Shown: positions 1 through 6,207, counted from the stretch's first letter. The stretch: 7,588 nt of DNA from Litorivivens sp041619575 (GCA_041619575.1 JBFKDP010000199.1:1-7588); one strand, 5' to 3'. Notes: a model not told the origin generated them from the sequence alone. A program made the numbers and translations.

Positions 1-1
1 A

Positions 2-91
2 TGGCGGAGGGGCAGGGATTTGAACCCTGGGTGGGCGTTAACCCACGCCGGTTTTCAAGACCGGTGCATTCAACCACTCTGCCACCCCTCC
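2..91 (-). tRNA. tRNA-Ser (anticodon UGA)
   Basis: Read on the minus strand this 90-nt stretch folds as a type II tRNA. It has a 7-bp acceptor stem (GGAGGGG with CCCCTCC), a G discriminator and an encoded CCA end at positions 2-4. The anticodon arm has a CCGGT/ACCGG stem around the loop CTTGAAA, giving anticodon TGA. A long variable arm is present (GTGGG/CCCAC, near 28-43), as is a T arm with the loop GTTCAAAT. The long variable arm and UGA anticodon identify a serine tRNA that reads UCA and other UCN codons, the counterpart of E. coli serT. The gene appears complete; its 3' flank and terminator lie outside the window. Confidence 0.97.
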
Positions 92-104
92 GCGGCAGAA
101 CGTG

Positions 105-132
105 ATTATACAGGCCTCTTTTTCACAAACAA
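105..132 (-). promoter_or_regulatory. Sigma70 promoter of tRNA-Ser
   Basis: On the minus strand there is a perfect -10 box TATAAT (105-110) with a -35 box TTGTTT (127-132) at 16-bp spacing. Initiation would fall near position 98, about 7 nt before the mature tRNA 5' end. The bases between the -10 and the tRNA are GC-rich, as in stringently controlled stable-RNA promoters. The -35 is weak but the -10 and the placement are convincing. Confidence 0.75.
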
Positions 133-204
133 GCGTGTAAACAGACTATTCTCGATATCGGGCAATAAAATTAGCATTTTGTGTTTTCAGAAAGGATCTT
201 GCCG

Positions 205-1212
205 ATGCCCTCACTGGAGCGTTGCGAGTTTTTCTCGGCGGATGACGTCCGGCTTTCCTATTTGATTGCCGATCAAAGCGACGGCCTAGGGGAGCTTGTC
301 GTCTTCTGTCACGGCTTCCCCGGCCTTGCTTACAGTTGGCGCCATCAGCTTGCTTACGCTGCTCAGCATGGCTACAGGGCCGTTGCGCTGGATATGCGTG
401 GCTATGGCGGCAGTGATGCCCCTGCATCAATTGAGGACTACTCACTGGAACGCTGCAGAGCGGATCTATTGGCGCTGTTGTGTCACTTGGGTTCGCAGGA
501 TGCTGTGTTTGTCGGCCACGACTTTGGTGCGCCGGTGGTCTGGTACATGGCGTTAACTGAACCTCAGCGGGTTCGCGGGCTACTGGTGTTGAGTGTCCCC
601 TACGATTTTGACTACTACGGTCGTCGCGGGCAGCCGGACTGTGATGAGAAACCGTCGGAGCTGTTTGCGCGTTTGGGGGCGAGGCATTTTTTGCATGCTC
701 ATTACTTCCAGCAACAAGGGCCACCAGAGGATGAGCTAGAGGCGGCCTGCGGGGAGTTCCTGCGCCGCATTTTCTGGGCTTTGAGTGGTCAGGGAGACTT
801 GCTGGCTGCGTTTGCCGCGGGCGACCCCAGTGGGGGCTATCTGGACGCGCTACCTCCTGCGGGGGCTCAACTACCGTGGCCCTGGTTGAGTAAGGACGAC
901 TTTGCCGTTTATGAGAAGAGCTTTTCCCGGTGCGGCTTTCGCGGTGCGCTCAACTGGTATCGGGTAGCCGATATCAATTGGAGGCTCAACTCGCCTTTGC
1001 GGCATCGACAGGTGGGTGTGCCCGTCGCATTTATTGCCGGAGCGGACGACCCAGTGCTTGTCATGAGTGGCGATGAAGCCATGGATTTTATGCGCGCGCG
1101 GGTGCCAGATTTGCGAGAGTGTGTGCTGATTGAAAGTGCCGGTCACTGGGTCCAGCAGGAGAGCGCTGCACGTGTTAACGAAACGCTGTTGCGATTCCTG
1201 GAATCGCTCTAG
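205..1212 (+). CDS. Soluble epoxide hydrolase, alpha/beta-hydrolase fold
   Basis: Probably a cytosolic epoxide hydrolase (335 aa) that opens epoxides to vicinal diols through a covalent alkyl-enzyme ester. The order of motifs matches mammalian and bacterial soluble epoxide hydrolases: oxyanion-hole HGFPG (36-40) followed by SWR (44-46); DMRGYGGSD (63-71); nucleophile elbow GHDFGA with Asp106; cap-domain tyrosines Tyr167 (in HYFQQQG) and Tyr252 (in GALNWYR), which would activate the epoxide oxygen; acid Asp282 (in DDPVL); and catalytic His314 (in GHWVQQE). The catalytic set is complete and the length is usual for a cap-domain enzyme without the mammalian N-terminal phosphatase. No signal peptide is visible. 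I chose ATG 205 because AAAGGA (191-196) sits 8 nt upstream; an in-frame GTG at 181 has no such site. A weak -10-like TAAAAT lies at 166-171 without a clear -35. The natural substrate is unknown. Haloalkane dehalogenase is less likely given the paired cap tyrosines. Confidence 0.9.
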   Translation: MPSLERCEFFSADDVRLSYLIADQSDGLGELVVFCHGFPGLAYSWRHQLAYAAQHGYRAVALDMRGYGGSDAPASIEDYSLERCRADLLALLCHLGSQDAVFVGHDFGAPVVWYMALTEPQRVRGLLVLSVPYDFDYYGRRGQPDCDEKPSELFARLGARHFLHAHYFQQQGPPEDELEAACGEFLRRIFWALSGQGDLLAAFAAGDPSGGYLDALPPAGAQLPWPWLSKDDFAVYEKSFSRCGFRGALNWYRVADINWRLNSPLRHRQVGVPVAFIAGADDPVLVMSGDEAMDFMRARVPDLRECVLIESAGHWVQQESAARVNETLLRFLESL

Positions 1213-1224
1213 TTCCAGTAGTTG

Positions 1225-1254
1225 AAAAAGGCCCTGAGTTGCGTCAGGGCCTTT
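1225..1254. terminator. Shared hairpin terminator between hydrolase gene and rne
   Basis: A perfect 11-bp stem (1227-1237 with 1244-1254) encloses a 6-nt loop between two convergent genes. On the minus strand the stem ends in a run of five Ts, which makes a good intrinsic terminator 16 nt after the rne stop. On the plus strand the T run is only three bases followed by GGGG, so termination of the hydrolase transcript may be less complete. It is 12 nt past the hydrolase stop. Confidence 0.88.
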
Positions 1255-1270
1255 GGGGTTCTAGCAGTTT

Positions 1271-3988
1271 CTAGCGATTTCGCGGATCGTTGACGGCGCG
1301 CGGCGGGATCGGTCGATCCGGGTCGCGTTGCTCTACGCGATTGCGATCCAGCTCTGCAGGCAGGGGCGATGTCGTCACGATACTGACCTCGGTGACTGGC
1401 TTGGGATTTTCGCGGGGATCATTCGCCGCACGTCCGCGTTCCCGCGGTGGAATGACGGCGGGGCGTGATGCTTCGCTAGCGGTCTGCTTCTGAGGCTGTG
1501 GCTCACTGGGCTTGGGTTGCTCGTCTGAGCCACTGTCTGTTGCAGCCTTGCTTTCTGCTTCTGCAGTTTGCGTTGGCACGCTAACGGTGGCTTCAGCGGC
1601 GACTTTTTCGGCTGCGACAGAAGCTTCCTGTGCCTCTGCTACTTCCTTGGTGGCCTCAGTATCAGTAGTGGGTGCTTTGGCACCTGGCTCCTGGACGCCT
1701 GTCTGGGCAAGGCTATCTTCGGCGTTTGCCGGCTCTGCTTTGTCGACTTTTGCCGGCTTTTCAGCTTTGGCTTCACGATCAGGTTTAGCTGCGCGTTCAG
1801 TGTTTGCTGCCTCGGGCTTTTCGGCAGGCTGCTGTTCTGCTGTCGAATCAACCTGCTGGGCGGCAACTGCTGCAGTCGCGTCTTCACTTAGCGTTATGGC
1901 TTCTTCGCGCTTGCGTTCGGCGTTGCGGCGAGGCTTGCGGTTGCCAGGTCGACGCTGTGGACGATCGGCATTATCTTCACCGGCGTTTCGGTTGCGATTC
2001 CGGCTGTTTTCCTCGCGGGGCTTGCCTTCGTCTTTGCTTTGGTCTTTGCTGGCATCACGCGGAGGGCGAGGTTTGCGCTCGCCTTGCTCTCTGGTTTGGC
2101 GGGAATCGTTGTTCTCGTTGCGCTCATCTGCGTCGCGGCGATTGCGATTACGGTTGCGGTTGCGATTACGGTTCTGACCATTGCCACCGCCACTGCGTGA
2201 CTGTGGTTTTGGGGGTTCCGGTGCTGGTTTAACGACGGGCTTCTCGTCGATCTCCTCAGCCTGGAAGAAGGCGCTCAAGCTACTCACAATTTTGCTTAGC
2301 AGGCCAGGACCATTATCAGTCGGCTCTGCGGAAGGTGCTGCTGGCGCTGTCGCCTCAGGGGCGCTTCGCTGTGGTGCGGGGGCTCTGGGCGCCAGCGTTG
2401 AAACTGCAGCTTGCTGTACAGGTGGCAGTTCTTCGGCCTTGGCCTCCATCTGCTCCTGGGTCACTTCCAGTTCACTGGTGATTTTGTAGCTAACCAGTTC
2501 CTCTTCGCCGATATCACTGTCGCGCAGGCGCTGCACTTCAAAGTGCGGTGTTTCCAGGTTGATAGACGGGATGACGACCACGCGAACACCTGCGCGGTTT
2601 TCGATTTCGTGGATGGCTACGCGCTTTTCATTGAGTAGGTATGAGGCGACGATGACTGGAACGATAGCGCGAACCTCGGCACTTTTTTCCTTGTTAGCTT
2701 CTTCTTCCAGCAGACGCAGAATGGAGAGTGCGAGTGACTTGGTGTCGCGAATGGTGCCGTGGCCTTCGCAGCGCGGGCACACTTTAGCGCTTGTTTCACC
2801 GAGAGAGGGGCGCAAGCGCTGGCGGGACATTTCCAGCAGGCCAAAGCGAGAGATGCGGCCGAGTTGCACGCGAGCTCGATCAGGCTCCAGAGCATCGCGC
2901 ATGCGGTTCTCGACTTCGCGCTGGTTGCGCGGGGCCATCATGTCGATGAAGTCGATAACGATCAGGCCGCCGATATCGCGCAGGCGCAGTTGACGAGCAA
3001 TTTCGTCTGCGGCTTCCAGGTTGGTCTGCAGTGCGGTTTCTTCGATATCGCCGCCTTTGGTGGCGCGAGCGGAGTTGATATCAATGGAGACCAGTGCCTC
3101 TGTCGGGTCGATCACCACGGAGCCGCCAGAGGGCAGTTGTACTTCGCGCTGGAAGGCAGACTCGATCTGACTTTCTATCTGGTAGCGGTTAAACAAAGGC
3201 ACCTGATCTTTGTACAGGCGGATTTTATTCTTGTACTGGGGCATCACCTGATCGACAAATGTTTTGGCTTCTTCGAAGGAGCTTTCGTTGTCGATCAGTA
3301 CCTGGTCGATATCGTCGCGCAGATAATCGCGAATCGCGCGGATAATGACATTGCTTTCCTGGAGAATAAGCAGTGGAGCCTTGTTTTCTTCAGAGGCTTT
3401 GGTGATGGAACTCCACAGGTGGAGTAGGTAGTCCAGATCCCATTGTAGTTCTTCGGAAGAGCGGCCAATGCCGGCAGTGCGAACGATAACCCCCATGCCG
3501 TCAGGGATTTCAATCGAACTCAGTGCATCACGCAGCTGGGCTCTTTCTTCGCCCTCGATGCGGCGGGAAATACCACCGGCGCGGGGATTGTTGGGCATCA
3601 GAACCATGTAGCGCCCGGCGAGGCTGATAAAGGTGGTCAGCGCTGCTCCTTTGTTGCCGCGCTCTTCTTTTTCAACCTGAACGATGACTTCAGTGCCTTC
3701 TTTGAGCACATCTTTGATTTTAACGCGGCCCTGTACATCGGACGGGGAGCGGTAGAAGTATTCTTTGGAGATTTCTTTCAGGGGAAGGAAGCCGTGCCGT
3801 TCGGCGCCGAAGTCGACGAAGGCCGCTTCTAGGCTTGGCTCTACGCGGGTGATGGTGCCTTTGTAGACATTGGCTTTCTTTTGAATACGGGTGCGGTTTT
3901 CGATATCCAGGTCGTAGAGGCGTTGGCCATCTACCAGAGCAACACGCATCTCTTCAGGTTGCGTGGCATTAATCAGCATTCTTTTCAT
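1271..3988 (-). CDS. rne: Ribonuclease E, degradosome scaffold endonuclease
   Basis: Essential single-strand endoribonuclease (905 aa) that starts bulk mRNA decay and processes 5S rRNA and tRNA precursors. The catalytic half is highly conserved: S1 RNA-binding region (about 35-125), 5'-sensor/RNase H-like parts, and a DNase I-like active site with Asp303 (SIDINSARAT) and Asp346 (IVIDFIDM). The zinc-link CPRC holds Cys404 and Cys407. These four positions match E. coli numbering exactly. After about residue 515 the protein is low-complexity: Ala/Pro linker, an amphipathic segment LLSKIVSSLSAFF (563-575) resembling the membrane-targeting helix, Arg/Asn-rich RNA-binding stretches (606-618, 663-667, 679-694), an Ala/Glu/Lys-rich linker, and two NDPR motifs (856-859, 900-903) near the end. 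It is shorter than the E. coli enzyme (1061 aa), with the difference in the scaffold half. ATG 3988 has AAGGA 8 nt upstream. The long leader suggests autoregulation by the enzyme, as known for E. coli rne. The C-terminal partners are inferred. Confidence 0.98.
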   Translation of the reverse strand: MKRMLINATQPEEMRVALVDGQRLYDLDIENRTRIQKKANVYKGTITRVEPSLEAAFVDFGAERHGFLPLKEISKEYFYRSPSDVQGRVKIKDVLKEGTEVIVQVEKEERGNKGAALTTFISLAGRYMVLMPNNPRAGGISRRIEGEERAQLRDALSSIEIPDGMGVIVRTAGIGRSSEELQWDLDYLLHLWSSITKASEENKAPLLILQESNVIIRAIRDYLRDDIDQVLIDNESSFEEAKTFVDQVMPQYKNKIRLYKDQVPLFNRYQIESQIESAFQREVQLPSGGSVVIDPTEALVSIDINSARATKGGDIEETALQTNLEAADEIARQLRLRDIGGLIVIDFIDMMAPRNQREVENRMRDALEPDRARVQLGRISRFGLLEMSRQRLRPSLGETSAKVCPRCEGHGTIRDTKSLALSILRLLEEEANKEKSAEVRAIVPVIVASYLLNEKRVAIHEIENRAGVRVVVIPSINLETPHFEVQRLRDSDIGEEELVSYKITSELEVTQEQMEAKAEELPPVQQAAVSTLAPRAPAPQRSAPEATAPAAPSAEPTDNGPGLLSKIVSSLSAFFQAEEIDEKPVVKPAPEPPKPQSRSGGGNGQNRNRNRNRNRNRRDADERNENNDSRQTREQGERKPRPPRDASKDQSKDEGKPREENSRNRNRNAGEDNADRPQRRPGNRKPRRNAERKREEAITLSEDATAAVAAQQVDSTAEQQPAEKPEAANTERAAKPDREAKAEKPAKVDKAEPANAEDSLAQTGVQEPGAKAPTTDTEATKEVAEAQEASVAAEKVAAEATVSVPTQTAEAESKAATDSGSDEQPKPSEPQPQKQTASEASRPAVIPPRERGRAANDPRENPKPVTEVSIVTTSPLPAELDRNRVEQRDPDRPIPPRAVNDPRNR
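2138..2173 (-). repeat. Hexanucleotide tandem repeat encoding (Asn-Arg)6 in RNase E
   Basis: Six consecutive imperfect 6-bp units (minus-strand pattern AAYCGY) encode residues 606-617 of RNase E as six Asn-Arg pairs, followed by another Arg. A smaller Arg-Asn cluster recurs at residues 663-667. Unit length is a multiple of three, so gain or loss of units by slippage would keep the frame and change the length of this basic RNA-binding arm. The units differ at synonymous positions, which should dampen slippage. Confidence 0.85.
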
Positions 3989-3996
3989 TGGGTAAA

Positions 3997-4016
3997 TCCT
4001 TGTGTAGAGGATCTAC
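3997..4016 (-). promoter_or_regulatory. rne ribosome binding site and adjacent small hairpin
   Basis: The Shine-Dalgarno AAGGA (3997-4001) lies 8 nt before the rne ATG and confirms the start. A 5-bp stem GTAGA/TCTAC (4004-4008 with 4012-4016) with a 3-nt loop ends two bases upstream of it. It could position or flank the ribosome site, or serve as a recognition element for RNase E feedback. The regulatory role is inference. Confidence 0.6.
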
Positions 4017-4270
4017 CGCGCCGTCGGGACGAGGGCAGAGATTGGACTCGGAGGCGGGAAAGCCTGTGCTTTGGCACTGTCAGCGCTGTCACGGAACCGT
4101 CTGTTACTCAGGTGTTGCCTGAATCTGCTGTCTATGACGGGTCTGACGGGGCTTGCCGGTTGCTCCTTGGGTCTATTTGAAACGACTGACTATCGAGACC
4201 GAAGCGCGAGTTGCTTAACTTTCGATGGCTTCTCACAGGGTTGCTGCGCTGTCGATCGGTCTTTTCATCA

Positions 4271-4295
4271 ACGGTGCCTGAGTTCGGGGCACCGT
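4271..4295. repeat. Perfect 8-bp inverted repeat in the rne-rluC intergenic region
   Basis: ACGGTGCC (4271-4278) is followed after 9 bases by its exact complement GGCACCGT (4288-4295). In rne mRNA it would form a stable GC-rich hairpin in mid-leader. There is no T run on either strand, so it does not look like an intrinsic terminator. The 8-mer AACGGTGC occurs at 4270-4277 and again at 4323-4330. Confidence 0.6.
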
Positions 4296-4350
4296 ACTGG
4301 CTCAAATCTCATTTCTCTCGTTAACGGTGCGGTAAATTCAACTCGCACTG

Positions 4351-4378
4351 TTAAAATAGGTGCAAACACTCTTACACT
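4351..4378 (+). promoter_or_regulatory. Candidate sigma70 promoter for rluC
   Basis: TTAAAA (4351-4356) and TACACT (4373-4378) are 16 bp apart on the plus strand and would start transcription near 4385, giving rluC a leader of about 200 nt. This is the best plus-strand match I found upstream of rluC, but it is moderate (four of six bases at each box). It lies inside the predicted rne leader, so both transcripts would be complementary over roughly 4385-4527. Confidence 0.35.
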
Positions 4379-4456
4379 AGCGCTTGCACAAGTTTGTTCT
4401 CTCAAAATTAGTTGCGAGCCTTTTACATGTCCCTCGGGAGCACGTCTTAGGGCTAG

Positions 4457-4528
4457 CGGTAGACGTCAGTCTTTTCTCTATGGCCTGCTGTCATTCTCTG
4501 ACTGCCGCTTCGGACTCGACGTCTACCG
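4457..4528. repeat. Perfect 11-bp inverted repeat at the predicted rne transcript 5' end
   Basis: CGGTAGACGTC (4457-4467) and GACGTCTACCG (4518-4528) are exact reverse complements separated by 50 bases. On the minus strand the first arm begins at the predicted rne start site (about 4527), so the first ten or so nucleotides of rne mRNA would be paired. The 50-nt insert can form small inner stems such as GTCA/TGAC. The same arms would also pair in a plus-strand rluC transcript that starts upstream. Confidence 0.75.
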
Positions 4529-4533
4529 GCGCG

Positions 4534-4562
4534 AATATAGCAGTAAACCATTGTCGGTTCAA
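4534..4562 (-). promoter_or_regulatory. Sigma70 promoter of rne
   Basis: On the minus strand TTGAAC (4557-4562) and TATATT (4534-4539) are separated by the ideal 17 bp, and a TG lies close before the -10 (TGCTATATT). Initiation is expected near 4527. It is the strongest minus-strand promoter visible between the two genes; I found no comparable match closer to rne. It lies only 23 bp from the rluC start codon. Confidence 0.65.
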
Positions 4563-4584
4563 TCAGTTAGGCGGGAATAGTATT

Positions 4585-5535
4585 TTGTCGGGCGAGTCGG
4601 GTAAGCAACAAACTGTTCAAATTATCACCATTGGCGAGGAGGCGGTTGGCCAGCGGATTGATAATTATCTGCTCAAGCTATTGAAAGGTGTGCCTAAATC
4701 CCGTATCTACCGGCTGCTGCGCAAGGGCGAAGTACGGGTAAACAAGGGGCGTATCAAACCGGAATACAAGCTGATGGATGGCGACAGCGTGCGGGTGCCG
4801 CCGATTCGGGTGGCTGAGCGCACGGCTGCGGCGGATGTCTTTGTTTCCGATAGCCTCTCGCAGCAGTTGCAGGAGAGCATCCTGTTTGAGGATGAGCGTC
4901 TGTTGATTATCAATAAGCCCTCGGGGCTGGCTGTGCATGGCGGCAGCGGGGTCAGTGTTGGTCTGATCGAAGCGCTGCGCCGTATGCGTCCTGAGGCGCG
5001 CTTTCTGGAGTTGGTGCACAGGCTTGATCGGGATACCTCGGGCTGTGTAATGCTTGCCAAAAAACGCAGTGTTCTCAAAACCTTGCATGGTTTACTTCGA
5101 GGAAATGGTGTTGATAAGCGCTATCTTGCGCTGGTCGAGGGACGCTGGTCGTCGCGCAAGGAACAAGTAAAGCTGCCGCTGGCCAAAAATGTGCTCCAGT
5201 CGGGGGAGCGTATGGTTCGCGTGAATCCCGATGGCAAGTATTCCCTGACGCGTTTTGCCGTTGTGCAGCGAATGCCCGGTGCCACGCTGATTGAGGCCAA
5301 GCCGATTACCGGCAGAACCCATCAGATTCGGGTTCACTGCCAGGCCGCGGGTCATCCCATAATCGGCGATGACAAGTACGGTCGCGATGAGGTAAACGAA
5401 GCTTTTCGGGGGCGGGGCGTTCAGCGCCTCTTCCTGCATGCGCACTCGCTGAGTTTTGAGCTCGATGGCGAGGTGCTGAGTGTCAGCGCAGAACTTAGCC
5501 AAGACTTGAAAAAATACATTGAAAACTGTTCTTAA
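4585..5535 (+). CDS. rluC: 23S rRNA pseudouridine synthase RluC
   Basis: RluA-family pseudouridine synthase (316 aa). In E. coli RluC makes pseudouridines 955, 2504 and 2580 of 23S rRNA, the last two close to the peptidyl-transferase centre. An N-terminal S4 RNA-binding domain (about 22-80, with GVPKSRIYRLLRKGEVRVN) precedes the catalytic domain. The catalytic Asp148 is in HRLDRDTSG (145-153), and other family blocks are NKPSGLAVHGGSG (110-122) and TGRTHQIRVH (242-251). Length agrees with E. coli RluC (319 aa). The frame is open back to 4384, but homology starts just before GQRID and no ATG or GTG fits. TTG 4585 gives the right N-terminal length, with a weak GGCGGG (4570-4575) 9 nt upstream as ribosome site. 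The gene is divergent from rne as in E. coli and Pseudomonas, and is probably co-transcribed with the following HAD gene. Function is certain; the exact start is less so. Confidence 0.95.
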   Translation: MSGESGKQQTVQIITIGEEAVGQRIDNYLLKLLKGVPKSRIYRLLRKGEVRVNKGRIKPEYKLMDGDSVRVPPIRVAERTAAADVFVSDSLSQQLQESILFEDERLLIINKPSGLAVHGGSGVSVGLIEALRRMRPEARFLELVHRLDRDTSGCVMLAKKRSVLKTLHGLLRGNGVDKRYLALVEGRWSSRKEQVKLPLAKNVLQSGERMVRVNPDGKYSLTRFAVVQRMPGATLIEAKPITGRTHQIRVHCQAAGHPIIGDDKYGRDEVNEAFRGRGVQRLFLHAHSLSFELDGEVLSVSAELSQDLKKYIENCS

Positions 5536-5544
5536 GGTATTGTT

Positions 5545-6207
5545 TTGTTGGTAATATTTGATTGGGATGGGACATTGATAGACTCCTCGGGGAAAATTGT
5601 TGCGTGCATGCAGCAGGCCGCACGTGATAGCGCTGTCACGCCCCAGTCAGACGCGGCGATTCGCAATATTATTGGTCTGGGGCTGGATGAGGCGCTGTGT
5701 CAGCTTTATCCGCAAGAGAAAAGTGAGGTGAGGGCGGAGATTCGCCGGCATTATTCAATTCGCTTTGTGGAGGCCGACCAGACTCCCTGTGAGTTTTTTC
5801 CTGGTGTTCGCAGCACGTTGGATTCGCTGCGAGAGCAGGGTGTGCCTTTAGCGGTCGCCACAGGCAAAAGTCGCAAGGGTCTTAATCGCGTATTGGGTAA
5901 CTTGAAGATGGAAGGCTATTTTCAGTCGTCGCGCTGTGCTGACGAGACTGCATCCAAGCCAAACCCGTTAATGCTTAGGCAGTTATGTGAAGAATTTAAT
6001 GTAGATCCTGGTTCTGCAGTTCTGGTCGGTGATACAGAATATGACTTGGAAATGGCCCATCGGATCGGTATGCCCAGCGTCGGTGTAGCGTATGGCGTTC
6101 ACACGCCCGAGCGACTACAGCGCTGGCAGCCACTTTCGGTGCTGGAGCGCTTTGAGGCGCTACTGCCTCTGCTGGGTAGTCACTACGGAATGGCGATGCC
6201 GCGCTGA
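5545..6207 (+). CDS. HAD-superfamily phosphatase, phosphoglycolate phosphatase-like
   Basis: Cytosolic HAD subfamily IA hydrolase (220 aa) that probably removes phosphate from a small metabolite; substrate unknown. All four HAD motifs are visible: DWDGT with nucleophile Asp6 and acid Asp8; motif II Thr106 (AVATGKS); motif III Lys138 (ASKPNP); and motif IV Asp163/Asp167 (GDTEYD). Residues about 15-85 form a helical C1 cap of the Gph type. A gene of this type also follows rluC in Pseudomonas. It begins 9 bp after the rluC stop. The likely start is TTG 5545, with AAGG (5534-5537) overlapping the rluC stop 7 nt upstream; a second TTG at 5548 is the alternative. No ATG is available ahead of the catalytic motif. 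The last 25 bp overlap the convergent maf gene. No terminator is visible after the stop. Confidence 0.9.
   Translation: MLVIFDWDGTLIDSSGKIVACMQQAARDSAVTPQSDAAIRNIIGLGLDEALCQLYPQEKSEVRAEIRRHYSIRFVEADQTPCEFFPGVRSTLDSLREQGVPLAVATGKSRKGLNRVLGNLKMEGYFQSSRCADETASKPNPLMLRQLCEEFNVDPGSAVLVGDTEYDLEMAHRIGMPSVGVAYGVHTPERLQRWQPLSVLERFEALLPLLGSHYGMAMPR

Larger units (their letters stand above)
3989..4527 (-). promoter_or_regulatory. Long 5' leader of rne (predicted, about 540 nt)
   Basis: No convincing gene lies between rne and rluC. If transcription starts at the promoter at 4534-4562, rne has an untranslated leader of about 540 nt. Hairpins readable on the minus strand include a 5'-terminal stem (4457-4528), an 8-bp stem (4271-4295), TCAGG/CCTGA (4108-4122), GTGC/GCAC (4066-4077) and GTAGA/TCTAC (4004-4016) just before the Shine-Dalgarno. 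Long structured rne leaders mediate feedback control by RNase E in E. coli, and a separate rne-II leader motif is described from pseudomonads. That this leader does the same is inference; I could not match it to either model by eye. Confidence 0.55.

Noticed and set aside
181..204. GTG 181 as an upstream start of the epoxide hydrolase
   Set aside because: It adds eight residues with no family support and has no ribosome site, whereas AAAGGA is well spaced before ATG 205.
146..724. Open frame of 192 codons on the minus strand opposite the epoxide hydrolase
   Set aside because: Pro/Arg/Ser/His-rich translation without domains, opposite a complete enzyme with intact catalytic motifs.
1512..2177. 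Open frame of 221 codons on the plus strand opposite rne
   Set aside because: It is the complement of the low-complexity Ala/Arg/Glu-rich RNase E tail, giving Ser/Ala/Leu/Arg-rich peptide with no domain and no ribosome site.
2759..3427. Open frame of 222 codons on the plus strand opposite the RNase E catalytic domain
   Set aside because: The opposite strand encodes highly conserved RNase E sequence; this frame is a by-product of codon bias and resembles no known protein.
4271..4295. Intrinsic terminator or attenuator in the rne leader
   Set aside because: The stem is good, but neither strand has a following T run, so a plain leader hairpin is the safer reading.
3881..4580. Possible small genes on the plus strand between rne and rluC (3881-4180, 4071-4580)
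   Set aside because: Translations are Ser/Leu/Arg/Cys-rich and look random, lack good ribosome sites, overlap each other or rne, and cover the predicted leader and promoter elements.
4384..4584. N-terminal extension of RluC back to TTG 4384 or ATG 4480
   Set aside because: The extension has no counterpart in RluC, no Shine-Dalgarno is seen before either codon, and it crosses the rne promoter and inverted repeat.
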